Below are positions 15,931 through 24,243 of a stretch of 64,000 nt of DNA, piece by piece. The notes beneath the pieces are model-generated. The model had not been told where the DNA came from. It saw only the letters and a program-made list of their open reading frames with translations, and made no database searches. Source of the DNA: JACQLN01 sp049274895 (GTDB lineage Bacteria; Patescibacteriota; Minisyncoccia; JACQLN01); the NCBI GenBank assembly GCA_049274895.1, contig JBASTM010000022.1, positions 1 through 64,000 on the forward strand. The letters run 5' to 3'. The translations under genes were made by a program, and so were the position numbers. Each line of letters opens with the position of its first letter. Position 1 is the first letter of the stretch.

Positions 15931-17407
15931 CCAAAACGCAGTTGAGGGCAAGGCGGACGCCGGAAACTTTGTGGACGGCGTCTTCTATGATTTTTTTGTT
16001 TTTGGCTTCGCTTAAGCGGTCTTTATGAAAGGAGTACTTAGTACTTAGTGTGAGTATATTAGAAGTAGCTTCTTTGGGTTTCATACTCATCAAGAATCCC
16101 GAAAGGGAATGGTTGTGCGGGCGGACTTCGTTGATAATTTCGGGCCACTTGGCTAAAACAAGCCCGAGGATATCTTTATCAGAAGCGGGTAGTGGGTAGC
16201 GAGTAGTTTGTAGTTCTTCTTTTTTGATATCAGAACTTTGGATTTCGGTGCGGTTAATTGCCAAACCCGGCTGATTAACCGAATCATTCTTACCACCAAT
16301 AAGGTTAATCAAAGCCACCTCTATTGCCATCTGCGGCAGGGGATAGCGGTCCAGATTTTTCTTGGCTTCGGAAAAACCGGATATCAAAGAAACCGTGAAA
16401 CGAGCGGGGAGAGTTTGAGCTTGGCTGGCTATAGTTTCATAATCATCGCCGGCCAGTTCGCTTTTTATTTTTAAGGCGAGGTCGGGCGACAAACTCACCA
16501 TCATAATTTTTCTTAAATAATGAGAAAGTGATTTCAGGAATTGATTGGCGTCGTAGCCGGCTTCCATGGTTTTATGCAGCCATTGTAAACCGCCGGTCAA
16601 ATCTTTGGCCGCTAAAAAACCAACAAACTCTTTAATCTTGCGGTGCGAAAACAGACCTAAAATTTCTTCGGCGGCCGAGAGCGTGATTTTATTTTCGCCG
16701 GTGGCGATGACCTGCCCCAGCAAACCCTCGGCGTCGCGGGCCGAACCGTCGGCTTCGTGGGCGATTAAGCGCAAGACTTCTGGTTCGGTCGCGATTTTTT
16801 CTTTTTGGCACAATATATTCAACCGGCCGGTCAATTCGGCCGCCGAAAGACGTTTGAAATCAAACCTTTGGACACGTGAAATGATGGTGGCCGGCAGGCG
16901 ATGAGCTTCGGTGGTGGCCAGAATAAAAATGGCGTGGGCCGGCGGTTCTTCCAGAGTTTTCAAAAAGGCATTGAAGGCCTCTTTGGTGAGCATATGGGCC
17001 TCGTCTATCAAATAAACTTTGTAGCGGCCGCTCGCAGGCCCAAAGCGCACATTTTCGCGCAGGTTTTTAATTTCGTCTATGCCGCGGTTGGAAGCCGCGT
17101 CTATTTCTATCAAATCCAGCGACCGGCCGGAGTTAAAATCCAAACAGTTGGAGCATTTATTGCAGGGTTCGACTTCGCTCACCGCAGGTAACTCGGGCAA
17201 ACCGCCCCGCGCGACGCAATTAACTGACTTGGCAAGTATCCGGGCGATAGTGGTTTTGCCGCTGCCTCGCGGCCCGGCCAACAAATAAGCGTGGGAGATT
17301 TTGTTTTGCGCCAGAGAATTTTGGAGAGTCCTGACCACATGTTCCTGACCAACTATTTCGCCGAAAGTTTGAGGTCTATACTTTCTGTATAAGACTAGGT
17401 GATCCAT
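15923..17407 (-). CDS. dnaX: DNA polymerase III subunit gamma/tau
   Basis: The 494-aa protein is the clamp-loader ATPase of the replisome. It has MDHLVLYRKYRPQTF at the N-terminus, Walker A GPRGSGKTT, a four-Cys zinc site, DEAHMLTKEAFNAFLKTLEEPP, and the sensor TTEAHRLPATIISR. Two segments look inserted: residues about 69-82 between the first and second zinc Cys (17165-17203, containing LPELPAVSEVE; 17 residues between these Cys instead of 8 in E. coli) and residues about 394-408 (16186-16225, a GTAGTGGGTAG-type repeat). The start at 17407 is preferred over 17425 because TATACT lies 8 nt before it on the minus strand. The C-terminal tau region is short. Confidence 0.93.
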   Translation of the reverse strand: MDHLVLYRKYRPQTFGEIVGQEHVVRTLQNSLAQNKISHAYLLAGPRGSGKTTIARILAKSVNCVARGGLPELPAVSEVEPCNKCSNCLDFNSGRSLDLIEIDAASNRGIDEIKNLRENVRFGPASGRYKVYLIDEAHMLTKEAFNAFLKTLEEPPAHAIFILATTEAHRLPATIISRVQRFDFKRLSAAELTGRLNILCQKEKIATEPEVLRLIAHEADGSARDAEGLLGQVIATGENKITLSAAEEILGLFSHRKIKEFVGFLAAKDLTGGLQWLHKTMEAGYDANQFLKSLSHYLRKIMMVSLSPDLALKIKSELAGDDYETIASQAQTLPARFTVSLISGFSEAKKNLDRYPLPQMAIEVALINLIGGKNDSVNQPGLAINRTEIQSSDIKKEELQTTRYPLPASDKDILGLVLAKWPEIINEVRPHNHSLSGFLMSMKPKEATSNILTLSTKYSFHKDRLSEAKNKKIIEDAVHKVSGVRLALNCVLEK

Positions 17408-17455
17408 ATGAGTAGAGTATAGCAAAAAGCCGCCGAAGCCAATACCAAAACATGG

Positions 17456-17461
17456 TATAAT
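17456..17461 (+). promoter_or_regulatory. -10 box of a leaderless-type gene
   Basis: TATAAT ends 10 nt before the ATG at 17472, leaving a leader of only about 4 nt. No Shine-Dalgarno is present. Confidence 0.5.
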
Positions 17462-17471
17462 TTACATAGCT

Positions 17472-18635
17472 ATGGACAATCAAAAAAGATTGGCAGTCGG
17501 CACTGGTTTATTTTTGATTTTTCTCACGGCCATTTTTTGGTTTTTGAACTCTCAAAACACTTACAGTTTCGTCTCCAGCACCGCCCACGAGGTTATAGAA
17601 AAAATAGCTTCTCCATCTCAAGCCCAAAAACTGGCCAACCCGCCTCATCCTATTAAGGGCATCTATATTTCCGCCTGGACGGCCAACAATCCCCAGAAAG
17701 TAAAAGGACTCATCCAGTTGGTAAAGGAAACCGAACTAAACGGCGTGGTAGTGGACGTAAAAGACGCCACCGGCTTTGTGAGCTATAAGGTCAACGTGCC
17801 TTTGGCCGATAAAATCGGCGCCAACGATCACATCAAAATCCGCGACATAGACAAATTCATAGACCAATTCCACAAAGAAAACATTTACGTTATCGGCCGG
17901 GTGCAGGTTTTCCAGGATCCGGTTCTGGCCCAAGGCCGGCCGGACATCGCCATTAAAGATTCAAAAACTGGCGAACTATGGCAAGACAATAAAGGTTTGG
18001 AATGGATAGATCCTGCCAGCCGCATCGCCTGGCAGTATGCCGCGGACATTGCCCAGGATATGGCCCAACACGGTTTTGATGAAGTCAATTTTGATTACGT
18101 GCGCTTTCCGGCTGACGGCATCATAGAGCGTTTGGATTTTCCTTTCTGGAACGCCGTCCGCCCTAAATACGAACTTATTGGCACTTTTTTTGCCTACTTA
18201 AATCAAGAGCTTAAAAACGCCGGCATCGCCACCTCGGCCGACATTTTTGGCCTGGCCGCCTGGCGGGCTATGGATTTTACCTTTGATCTTAATATCGGCC
18301 AGCGTTTGATAGACGCCCTGCCTTATTTTGATTACGTCTCGCCTATGGTCTACCCCTCGCATTACCCCGACAACTTTGACGGCATCAAAAAACCGGCCGC
18401 CAAGCCCTACGAAATCGTCTATGGTTCGCTTAGAACCTGGCAAGATCTTAAAGCCACTACTTCGCATAAGGCCGTTTTGCGGCCGTGGCTTCAGGATTTT
18501 GATTTAGGCGGCGTAAAATACGACCACACCAAAGTCCGCTCGCAAATAAAAGCCGCTTACGACACCGGCATAACGAGCTGGTTGTTATGGAATTCACCCA
18601 ACCGCTACACCCGCGAGGCCTTGTTGGCCGAGTAA
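17472..18635 (+). CDS. DUF4015 putative glycoside hydrolase, membrane anchored
   Basis: The 387-aa protein has one N-terminal membrane helix (about 8-25) and then a TIM-barrel-like DUF4015 domain: KGIYISAWTANN, LNGVVVDVKDATG, VIGRVQVFQD, WIDPASRIAWQYAADIAQDMAQHGFDEVNFDYVRFPADG and YDTGITSWLLWNSPNRYT. The Asp/Glu residues in VVDVKD and DEVNFDYVRFP are where related glycosidases keep catalytic acids. The substrate is unknown; cell-wall or surface polysaccharide is plausible because the domain faces outward. It diverges from dnaX. Confidence 0.82.
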   Translation: MDNQKRLAVGTGLFLIFLTAIFWFLNSQNTYSFVSSTAHEVIEKIASPSQAQKLANPPHPIKGIYISAWTANNPQKVKGLIQLVKETELNGVVVDVKDATGFVSYKVNVPLADKIGANDHIKIRDIDKFIDQFHKENIYVIGRVQVFQDPVLAQGRPDIAIKDSKTGELWQDNKGLEWIDPASRIAWQYAADIAQDMAQHGFDEVNFDYVRFPADGIIERLDFPFWNAVRPKYELIGTFFAYLNQELKNAGIATSADIFGLAAWRAMDFTFDLNIGQRLIDALPYFDYVSPMVYPSHYPDNFDGIKKPAAKPYEIVYGSLRTWQDLKATTSHKAVLRPWLQDFDLGGVKYDHTKVRSQIKAAYDTGITSWLLWNSPNRYTREALLAE

Positions 18636-18661
18636 GTGAACTTATGCTAACATTTTAATTG

Positions 18662-19402
18662 ATGGCCAAGATAATCGAAGTAAAAAATCTAGGTATTGCC
18701 TTCAACCAAAAACCGGTTTTGAAAAATATCACCTTTGAAATTAATCAGGGTGATATTTTGGCTATCATCGGCCCCAACGGCTCGGGCAAAACTTTACTTG
18801 TGCGCAGTATTTTGGGCTTGAACGCGAACTACACCGGAGAAATTATCTGGCATTCCAGACCCGAAACCAGCTATGTGCCGCAAAAAATGATTTTTGAAAA
18901 AGGCTTTCCTTTAACCGTTAAAGAGTTTTTTCTGTTTGAGATAGGCCGAAATATGTCTTTTTGGAAACCCAGTTACAAAATGGAGCTTGAAATCAAAAAA
19001 CGATTGGATGAAGTCAGAATGGGTCACTTGATCAACCACCGCTTGGGCGATTTGTCGCAGGGCGAGGCCCAAAGAATGTTTATTGCCCGCAGCTTATTGG
19101 AGCAGCCCCAACTTATTTTCTTTGACGAGCCGTCCGCGGGCATAGACATCTCCACCGAAGAAACGGTCTACAATCTGCTTTATGATCTTTACCAAAAAAT
19201 GAATCTAACTATGGTTTTGGTTTCACACGAACTTTCGGTGGTTTATCGCTTCGCCACCAAAGTGGTTTGCCTAAACAAAGATCTTATCTGCCAAGGCACG
19301 CCCCAAGAGGTGTTAACGCCCGAGACTCTAAAAGAACTCTATGGCCACCACACCTCGGTTTACAAACATGTTCATAGTTTGGAACATGATCACACCACAT
19401 AG
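18662..19402 (+). CDS. Metal ABC transporter ATP-binding protein (Zn/Mn type)
   Basis: The 246-aa protein has Walker A GPNGSGKT, the ABC signature LSQGEAQR, Walker B LIFFDEPSAGID and the H-loop VSHE. Its size and its partner permease fit the ZnuC/MntB group for divalent metal import. The ATG at 18662 directly follows an in-frame TTG. The permease starts 3 nt after the stop. No binding-protein gene is found next to the pair, so either it is elsewhere or the pair works in another way. Confidence 0.88.
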   Translation: MAKIIEVKNLGIAFNQKPVLKNITFEINQGDILAIIGPNGSGKTLLVRSILGLNANYTGEIIWHSRPETSYVPQKMIFEKGFPLTVKEFFLFEIGRNMSFWKPSYKMELEIKKRLDEVRMGHLINHRLGDLSQGEAQRMFIARSLLEQPQLIFFDEPSAGIDISTEETVYNLLYDLYQKMNLTMVLVSHELSVVYRFATKVVCLNKDLICQGTPQEVLTPETLKELYGHHTSVYKHVHSLEHDHTT

Positions 19403-19405
19403 ACT

Positions 19406-20200
19406 ATGATTACAGCCGATTTATTAAACAACTTATACCCAATCTTGATGAGCTTGTCGTTAGGGCTTTCACTGCCTTTGATCGGAGTTTTTGTGATTTT
19501 GCGCCGCGAAGCCCTGCTGTCCGATGCTCTGGCTCACGTCATCCTTTTGGGCATTGCTCTCGCCGTAACTTTTAAGATAAATATACTGGTTGGCATATTG
19601 GCTTTCGCACTTTTGGCGGGCTTGGCCATAAACGTAGTCAAAAACAGGGCCAATTTGGGTTTAGACGCCATTGTGGGCGTATTTTTCACCACCTCGCTGG
19701 CGCTGGGTTCTTTATTAATATCTTCGGAGGAGCTTTTGGAAGCTTTTTTGGGCGACTTGGAAAAAATAACGCGGGGCGATGTTGTTCTTTCCACCATCTT
19801 GGCCGCCGTTATAGTTGTAACTCTGATAGTCCGATTCAGGGAATTCGCTTTCATATCTTTCGCGCCTGATTTAGCCAAGGTGGACAAATTGGATGTCAAA
19901 AAATACGAGTTACTTTTTATACTGCTCTTGTCGCTGGGCGTGGCCACGGGCATCCAGTTGGTGGGGACATTGCTGATAAGCGCCTTGATAATCATCCCCG
20001 CCGCCACAGCCAAGATCTTCAGCTTTCAAATCCGCACTATGGCCGTTTGGAGCATGGTTTTTGGCCTATTTTCCGTTTTACTGGGTTTAATAGCCGTCAA
20101 TTTCCTGGCTTCCCCCCCCGGCCCGACCATTATCTTGGTCAGCTCCGCCATTTTCTTTGTTGTCTTTCTCACTCATTCTATTTTCAAGACTCATAACTAA
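19406..20200 (+). CDS. Metal ABC transporter permease (ZnuB/MntC family)
   Basis: The 264-aa protein is very hydrophobic with about eight helices. It shows the family segments VILRREALLSDALAHVILLGIAL (with the conserved Asp-Ala-x-x-His), a LLISALIIIPAATA helix and the late PPGPTIIL segment. It forms the membrane pore for the ATPase encoded just before. Zn or Mn is the likely cargo. The stop is immediately followed by a large perfect hairpin. Confidence 0.88.
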   Translation: MITADLLNNLYPILMSLSLGLSLPLIGVFVILRREALLSDALAHVILLGIALAVTFKINILVGILAFALLAGLAINVVKNRANLGLDAIVGVFFTTSLALGSLLISSEELLEAFLGDLEKITRGDVVLSTILAAVIVVTLIVRFREFAFISFAPDLAKVDKLDVKKYELLFILLLSLGVATGIQLVGTLLISALIIIPAATAKIFSFQIRTMAVWSMVFGLFSVLLGLIAVNFLASPPGPTIILVSSAIFFVVFLTHSIFKTHN

Positions 20201-20244
20201 AAAACAACATTCCAACATTCTGCAGAATGTTGGAATGTTGTTTT
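20201..20244. repeat. 44-bp perfect palindrome between permease and fmt
   Basis: The two 22-nt arms are exact complements around CTGCAG (centre between 20222 and 20223). Outer AAAAC/GTTTT ends make it a usable bidirectional terminator for the two converging genes, but its length and the partial repeat of the right arm at 20246-20259 suggest a repeat element. Confidence 0.8.
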
Positions 20245-20256
20245 AGGAATGTTGTT

Positions 20257-21216
20257 TTAGGTTAATGTCTGACCAACTATGCAGTTGTAGCCGTTAAGGA
20301 ATTCGGCCGAGGTTAGGATTTTGGAACCCTCCGGCTGGAGTTTGGTTATTTTGACCGCGCCGGAGGCGCAGGCGATAAGGAGATTTTTGGACAAGTCGGT
20401 AAAAATTTCCCCCGGCTGTTTTTGCCGAATATGTTGAACATCGGATGTTCCACATTTTTCTATTTGGATGAGTTTGAGGCGGATGCTGGCGCCGGATTTG
20501 TTTTTGAAGAAAGTATATACGCCTGGCCATTTTAGGTAAGCCCGCCAGAGGTTATAGACTTCTTCGGCCGACATTTTTTGCCAATCCACGCGGCCATTTT
20601 CTTTTTTAATCAACTTGGTAAAAGTGGCCTCGGTATGATTTTGCTCGTGGGGTTTTATTTGACCGGAAACATATTCAGGCAAATCATGGATGATCATCTC
20701 TGCACCTATTGCAGCCAGTTTCGGTTCCAAGGTCAGGTAGGTCTCATCGGCACCGACCAAAAAGGCCTTCTGCGAAATCACCGGCCCGTGATCCACTTTT
20801 TCATCTATCACCATCAGCGAGACTCCGGTTTCGGTTAGACCTTGGACTAAAGTTGCTTGGATGGGCGAGGGACCCCGCAGTTTGGGCAGGAGTGATGGGT
20901 GGACGTTGACCGTTCCGAACTTAGGAATATTGATAACCTCTAAGGGTAATATCTGACTGTAAGCCACCACAACCATAACATCGGGATTGAGAGCGGCTAG
21001 ATCAGACTTTATATCTTTGATAGCTGCGGGCGTGGTTGTTTTTAGATTCAACTCTCGGGCCGCTTGGGCCACGGCAGAGTCGGTCAATTTTTGGCGGCGT
21101 CCAGCCGGTTTAGCCGGTTCGGAAACAATTAAAATAATATCCCAATCGGTTTGAGAAGCGATGGTTTTTAATATCGGCACGGCGAACTCCCCGGTTCCAG
21201 CAAAAACGATTCTCAT
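20257..21216 (-). CDS. fmt: Methionyl-tRNA formyltransferase
   Basis: The 319-aa protein formylates initiator Met-tRNA with 10-formyl-THF. It starts MRIVFAGTGEFAVPILK, has the VNVHPSLLPKLRGPSPIQ active-site region, DEKVDHGPVI and the C-terminal OB-like domain with PGVYTFF. Residues about 255-262 (20432-20454) are encoded by a 23-bp palindrome of the TGTTGAACATC family, near-identical to elements around the RAYT gene at 33225, so the C-terminal domain probably carries an in-frame insertion. The start overlaps the def stop by 4 nt (ATGA). Confidence 0.93.
   Translation of the reverse strand: MRIVFAGTGEFAVPILKTIASQTDWDIILIVSEPAKPAGRRQKLTDSAVAQAARELNLKTTTPAAIKDIKSDLAALNPDVMVVVAYSQILPLEVINIPKFGTVNVHPSLLPKLRGPSPIQATLVQGLTETGVSLMVIDEKVDHGPVISQKAFLVGADETYLTLEPKLAAIGAEMIIHDLPEYVSGQIKPHEQNHTEATFTKLIKKENGRVDWQKMSAEEVYNLWRAYLKWPGVYTFFKNKSGASIRLKLIQIEKCGTSDVQHIRQKQPGEIFTDLSKNLLIACASGAVKITKLQPEGSKILTSAEFLNGYNCIVGQTLT
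20432..20454. repeat. REP-like palindrome inside fmt
   Basis: TGTTGAACATC and GATGTTCCACA flank a single G; there is one mismatch in 11 pairs. It is the same element as 33195-33217, 33401-33423 and 33904-33934. Confidence 0.8.
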
Positions 21217-21662
21217 TTTAGATGGTCGACAAATAAAACGCCGTTCAAGTGATCTACTTCGTGCAACACGAGGCGGGCGAGCACGCCTTTGACCCTGATC
21301 TTAAACTTTTTACCGTTTTCATCTACAGCTTTGACAGTGGTTTTGTCGGCCCGAGCCAGTTCGTGCCAGCGTTCCGGCAAACTCAAGCAGCCTTCTTCTT
21401 CCACCACATTTTTTTTAGATACTTGAGTTATCTCGGGGTTAATAAAAACAGTATGGCCATCTTTGGCGACTCCATCCGCCACCACAAACATACGAATGTT
21501 TTGGCCCACTTGAGGTGCGGCTAGACCTACGCCGTTAGGGGCCGCGGCCAAGGTTTCTTTCATATCTGTTACCAACGCCAAAATTTCGGGCGTGATTTTT
21601 TCAATCAGCTCCGATTTGGCCCGCAATACTTTATTTTTTGATCCGGTTACGATATTTAGCAT
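21213..21662 (-). CDS. def: Peptide deformylase
   Basis: The 149-aa protein has the three deformylase motifs: GVGLAAPQVG, EEGCLSLPE and HEVDH. The Cys of EGCLS and the two His of HEVDH bind the catalytic iron or zinc. It removes the formyl group that Fmt (next gene) adds, so the two are a functional operon. Its 5' end overlaps the small upstream gene by 32 nt. Confidence 0.95.
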   Translation of the reverse strand: MLNIVTGSKNKVLRAKSELIEKITPEILALVTDMKETLAAAPNGVGLAAPQVGQNIRMFVVADGVAKDGHTVFINPEITQVSKKNVVEEEGCLSLPERWHELARADKTTVKAVDENGKKFKIRVKGVLARLVLHEVDHLNGVLFVDHLK

Positions 21663-21915
21663 TTGGTTTTTTTGTTAAGCCCTTCAGCGCCGCAAAAAAA
21701 TACTTGCCCCGCGACTCTAACGGCAAATCCTTTTTACCCAAAACTCTTTTGGCTAAAGCCCGCAAATCCGATTCGTAATATAATTGGGCGATGCCTAAAT
21801 AGGCGGCAAAATTTTTCGGCTCAGCCATCAGGCGCGACATATCATCGGCCAAGAGGTGTTCCTTGGAATAAAGCCGTTTATTTATGGGCCTTTTTATTAT
21901 ATCTGGCAATTTCAT
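21631..21915 (-). CDS. Conserved small basic protein of unknown function
   Basis: The 94-aa protein is basic, mostly helical and without membrane segments (MKLPDIIKRPINKRLYS...). The middle AAYLGIAQLYYESDLRALAKRVLG looks like a helical repeat (TPR-like). I do not recognise the family. It overlaps def by 32 nt and is probably co-translated with it. Its start codon overlaps a 28-bp direct repeat that is repeated at the plsC start. Confidence 0.6.
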   Translation of the reverse strand: MKLPDIIKRPINKRLYSKEHLLADDMSRLMAEPKNFAAYLGIAQLYYESDLRALAKRVLGKKDLPLESRGKYFFAALKGLTKKPNAKYRNRIKK

Positions 21916-21982
21916 GGTTCGATTTCACTCACCATAAATGTTATCATCTTAAATATGGTTCGATTTCACTCACCATAAATGT
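21914..21982. repeat. Two 28-bp direct repeats, 41 bp apart
   Basis: ATGGTTCGATTTCACTCACC plus 8 more identical bases occurs at 21914-21941 and 21955-21982. The first copy touches the start of the minus-strand gene at 21915 and the second contains the start of plsC. Confidence 0.85.
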
Positions 21983-22626
21983 ACCCAATTTACGCCATAT
22001 TTGAAAGGATAGTCTGGCTGTTTATTTTTATAAGCACGCGATTCTTTTGTGTGTTCAATGTCATCGGACGGGAAAACATAAAAAACCTGCCCCGCCCCTT
22101 GATGATTATTGCTAACCACCAAACTTTTTTTGATCCCGTGATAATAGGTACAGTTTTCCCATTTTTTTCAAAATACATTCCTATCGCTTTCATGGTGGAC
22201 GACAGATATTATCACAATCCATTTCTTAAAATATTTTTCAAGCTGACCTACACCTTTCCATCCCACTACGGCCAAGGTTTGGATGTTTCGTTAAAGAAAC
22301 CGCGGCGGGTTTTAAGAGACAGGGGAGTATTTTTAATTTTCCCTTCCGGCGAAAGGCATCGGGGCGGTCCGGCGCCGCGCCCCAAAAGGGGCGCGGCCGT
22401 GCTGGCCCTGGAAACACCCAACCTCACCATCTTACCGGTCTGGCTAAAAATAATTAAGAGAAAAATAACTGTGGTGATCGGACAAAGTTTCAAACTTAGG
22501 GAAATAACTTCAAGCCACGCTATCAGCGAGGTGGCTCTGGCTCTGTCGGAAGAGATCTTTAAGTTAGAAAATAGAGCTCAATTTGCTTTTCTTAAAACAT
22601 CCACCGTGCCGGAAAAAGAATCCTGA
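21979..22626 (+). CDS. plsC: 1-acyl-sn-glycerol-3-phosphate acyltransferase family protein
   Basis: The 215-aa protein has the PlsC motifs NHQTFFDP (His-x4-Asp) at about 47-54 and FPSGERHRGG in place of FPEGTRS. A hydrophobic N-terminal helix (about 8-28) anchors it in the membrane. It should acylate lysophosphatidate or a related lipid. The 3' end overlaps the converging ATP-grasp gene by 49 nt. Whether this cell makes its own lipids cannot be told from the window. Confidence 0.85.
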   Translation: MYPIYAIFERIVWLFIFISTRFFCVFNVIGRENIKNLPRPLMIIANHQTFFDPVIIGTVFPFFSKYIPIAFMVDDRYYHNPFLKIFFKLTYTFPSHYGQGLDVSLKKPRRVLRDRGVFLIFPSGERHRGGPAPRPKRGAAVLALETPNLTILPVWLKIIKRKITVVIGQSFKLREITSSHAISEVALALSEEIFKLENRAQFAFLKTSTVPEKES

Positions 22627-23657
22627 GTCAGGATAACATCATCATCTTTGGTATCATTCGGGAAGATATCCTCCAGATATTGCGGCCGCGTCCAGCCGCG
22701 TTTAAGAGCCAAGAGAACCGGCACGGTGGCCGCGGTCATTCTGATATTGGCCTCCAAAACAGAAATCTGGCCGGAGGGTTGGATGATAAAGTCCAATCCC
22801 CAAAAACCCTCGTACCCGCCCATAAGTGGACCTAAGTTTTTGACAGCACTCTCAAGCTGCCTCCATAGACCAGAATCCAAATCGTCCAATTCCAGAATCT
22901 GGGAACCGACAAATCTTTTGCCCTCGGCAATAAGTTGCCGGGTGAAACCAAAAACAATTGTTTGGGCGCGGTCAGGATAACTGACGCATTGGATGCTGTG
23001 GGGAACGCCTTTAATATATTCCTCAAAAAACCAGCCGCTGGGAGTTTTTAAAAACAATTCATCAAAATCCTTACCGGATTCATCTATGTTGAAAATTTTG
23101 TTGCCGGAGGCGCCGAAGCTGTTTTTAATCAATCCGCGCTCACCATTTCTCCTTATTTCCAAAATATCGCTTGGGGAAGATATCTCCCGCCAGCGGGGTG
23201 TAGCTTCGCCCCAAAGTTTTTTCTGGCTCAATTTGTTGTTGAAACTTACAAGACTGCTATAGTTAAAGTTAAGCCGCAAGTTATGGCGCTGGGCCAACAG
23301 ATCGGCTTGAGGATGAGCTACAGGTACCCAAAGGGATTTGATATTATTCTCGGAGATAAAGTCGGGTGATATCTTCTCGAATATAGAAACCCGGGAATCC
23401 TCGCCCCGTTCCAAAACTAGGATGCGATTGGGCGAATCATATTTAAGATCGCCGGCGAGATCGTTGGCCGTAACAAACTTATTCTCCAAAATCCAAGGCA
23501 GTAGGTTTTCATAACTCCATAGCCACGGCACGGCCGCGGCCGACGTGTCGCCTAGAGCTCTAAAATCGCAAGCGTAAAGTGCGGTTTCGTCCTGTAAAAA
23601 AACAATATCCTTTGGTTGGAGAGTCTCGCGGACTGTCATACTTGAATTGTGACTCAT
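22578..23657 (-). CDS. ATP-grasp domain protein
   Basis: The 359-aa protein has an ATP-grasp-like layout: a Rossmann-type first half ending near SFNNKLSQKKLW, a strand with the lysine segment ERGLIKNSFGASGNKIF, then WFFEEYIKG and, near the end, GFWGLDFIIQPSGQISVLEANIRMT, where the metal-binding Asp/Glu/Asn of the fold sit. Such enzymes ligate a carboxylate to an amine or thiol using ATP. The substrate is unknown. I placed the start at MSHNSS (23657); the frame is open 5 codons further. It diverges by 16 nt from the methyltransferase gene. Confidence 0.65.
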   Translation of the reverse strand: MSHNSSMTVRETLQPKDIVFLQDETALYACDFRALGDTSAAAVPWLWSYENLLPWILENKFVTANDLAGDLKYDSPNRILVLERGEDSRVSIFEKISPDFISENNIKSLWVPVAHPQADLLAQRHNLRLNFNYSSLVSFNNKLSQKKLWGEATPRWREISSPSDILEIRRNGERGLIKNSFGASGNKIFNIDESGKDFDELFLKTPSGWFFEEYIKGVPHSIQCVSYPDRAQTIVFGFTRQLIAEGKRFVGSQILELDDLDSGLWRQLESAVKNLGPLMGGYEGFWGLDFIIQPSGQISVLEANIRMTAATVPVLLALKRGWTRPQYLEDIFPNDTKDDDVILTQDSFSGTVDVLRKAN

Positions 23658-23673
23658 AGGCTTAAAAAACACA

Positions 23674-24210
23674 ATGATAATTTTAGCTATCCTGATTTTA
23701 GAAATAATATTGCTGGCCGTGGCGGCGGTTTTATTCGTTTTCTTTATGGTGCCTCTCTTTTTTTATGGCGCGCCTTTTTTACCCTCGTACCGCCGGCGGA
23801 AAAAAGAAATCCTGGGACCACTTTTTGAATTGGCTCGTTCTGCTCCGGGTAATAAATTTGTGGACTTGGGCTCGGGCGACGGCCGGGTGGTTATGGAATT
23901 TGCCCGGCAAGGTTTTGAGAGTTGGGGCGTGGAATTTAACCCGGCTTTGGTTTTATGGAGCCGGATAAAAATTAAAAGATCAAAAATAAAATCTCAAAAC
24001 GCCAAAATAGTCTGGGCGAGTTTTTGGAACTTTGATCTTGGCAGTTTTGATATTATCTATATTTATCAACTGACTTCGGTCAACGCCCTCTTGGCCGACA
24101 AGTTCAAAAAAGAATTAAAAAACGGCGCCTTAATCATCAGCGCCGGATTCTTCTTGCCCAACTTTGAGCTGGTTAAAAAAGAGGGGATATTTTGGGTTTA
24201 TAAAAATTAA
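23674..24210 (+). CDS. Membrane-anchored SAM-dependent methyltransferase
   Basis: The 178-aa protein has an N-terminal membrane helix (about 3-30) followed by a class I methyltransferase core: motif I FVDLGSGDGRVVMEFA (about 65-80), an acidic WGVEFNPALV (motif II), and FDIIYIYQL (motif IV). The C-terminal half is short. The type is common in candidate-phylum genomes; the substrate is unknown, possibly a lipid or membrane protein. Confidence 0.75.
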   Translation: MIILAILILEIILLAVAAVLFVFFMVPLFFYGAPFLPSYRRRKKEILGPLFELARSAPGNKFVDLGSGDGRVVMEFARQGFESWGVEFNPALVLWSRIKIKRSKIKSQNAKIVWASFWNFDLGSFDIIYIYQLTSVNALLADKFKKELKNGALIISAGFFLPNFELVKKEGIFWVYKN

Positions 24211-24211
24211 A

Positions 24212-24238
24212 AGCAGGCAATGGTTACCATTGCCTGCT
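24212..24238 (-). terminator. Terminator of the Cys-tailed protein gene
   Basis: A 13-bp perfect stem (24212-24224 and 24226-24238) is followed on the minus strand by TTTTAATTTTT. It lies between converging genes. Confidence 0.8.
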
Positions 24239-24243
24239 ATGAT

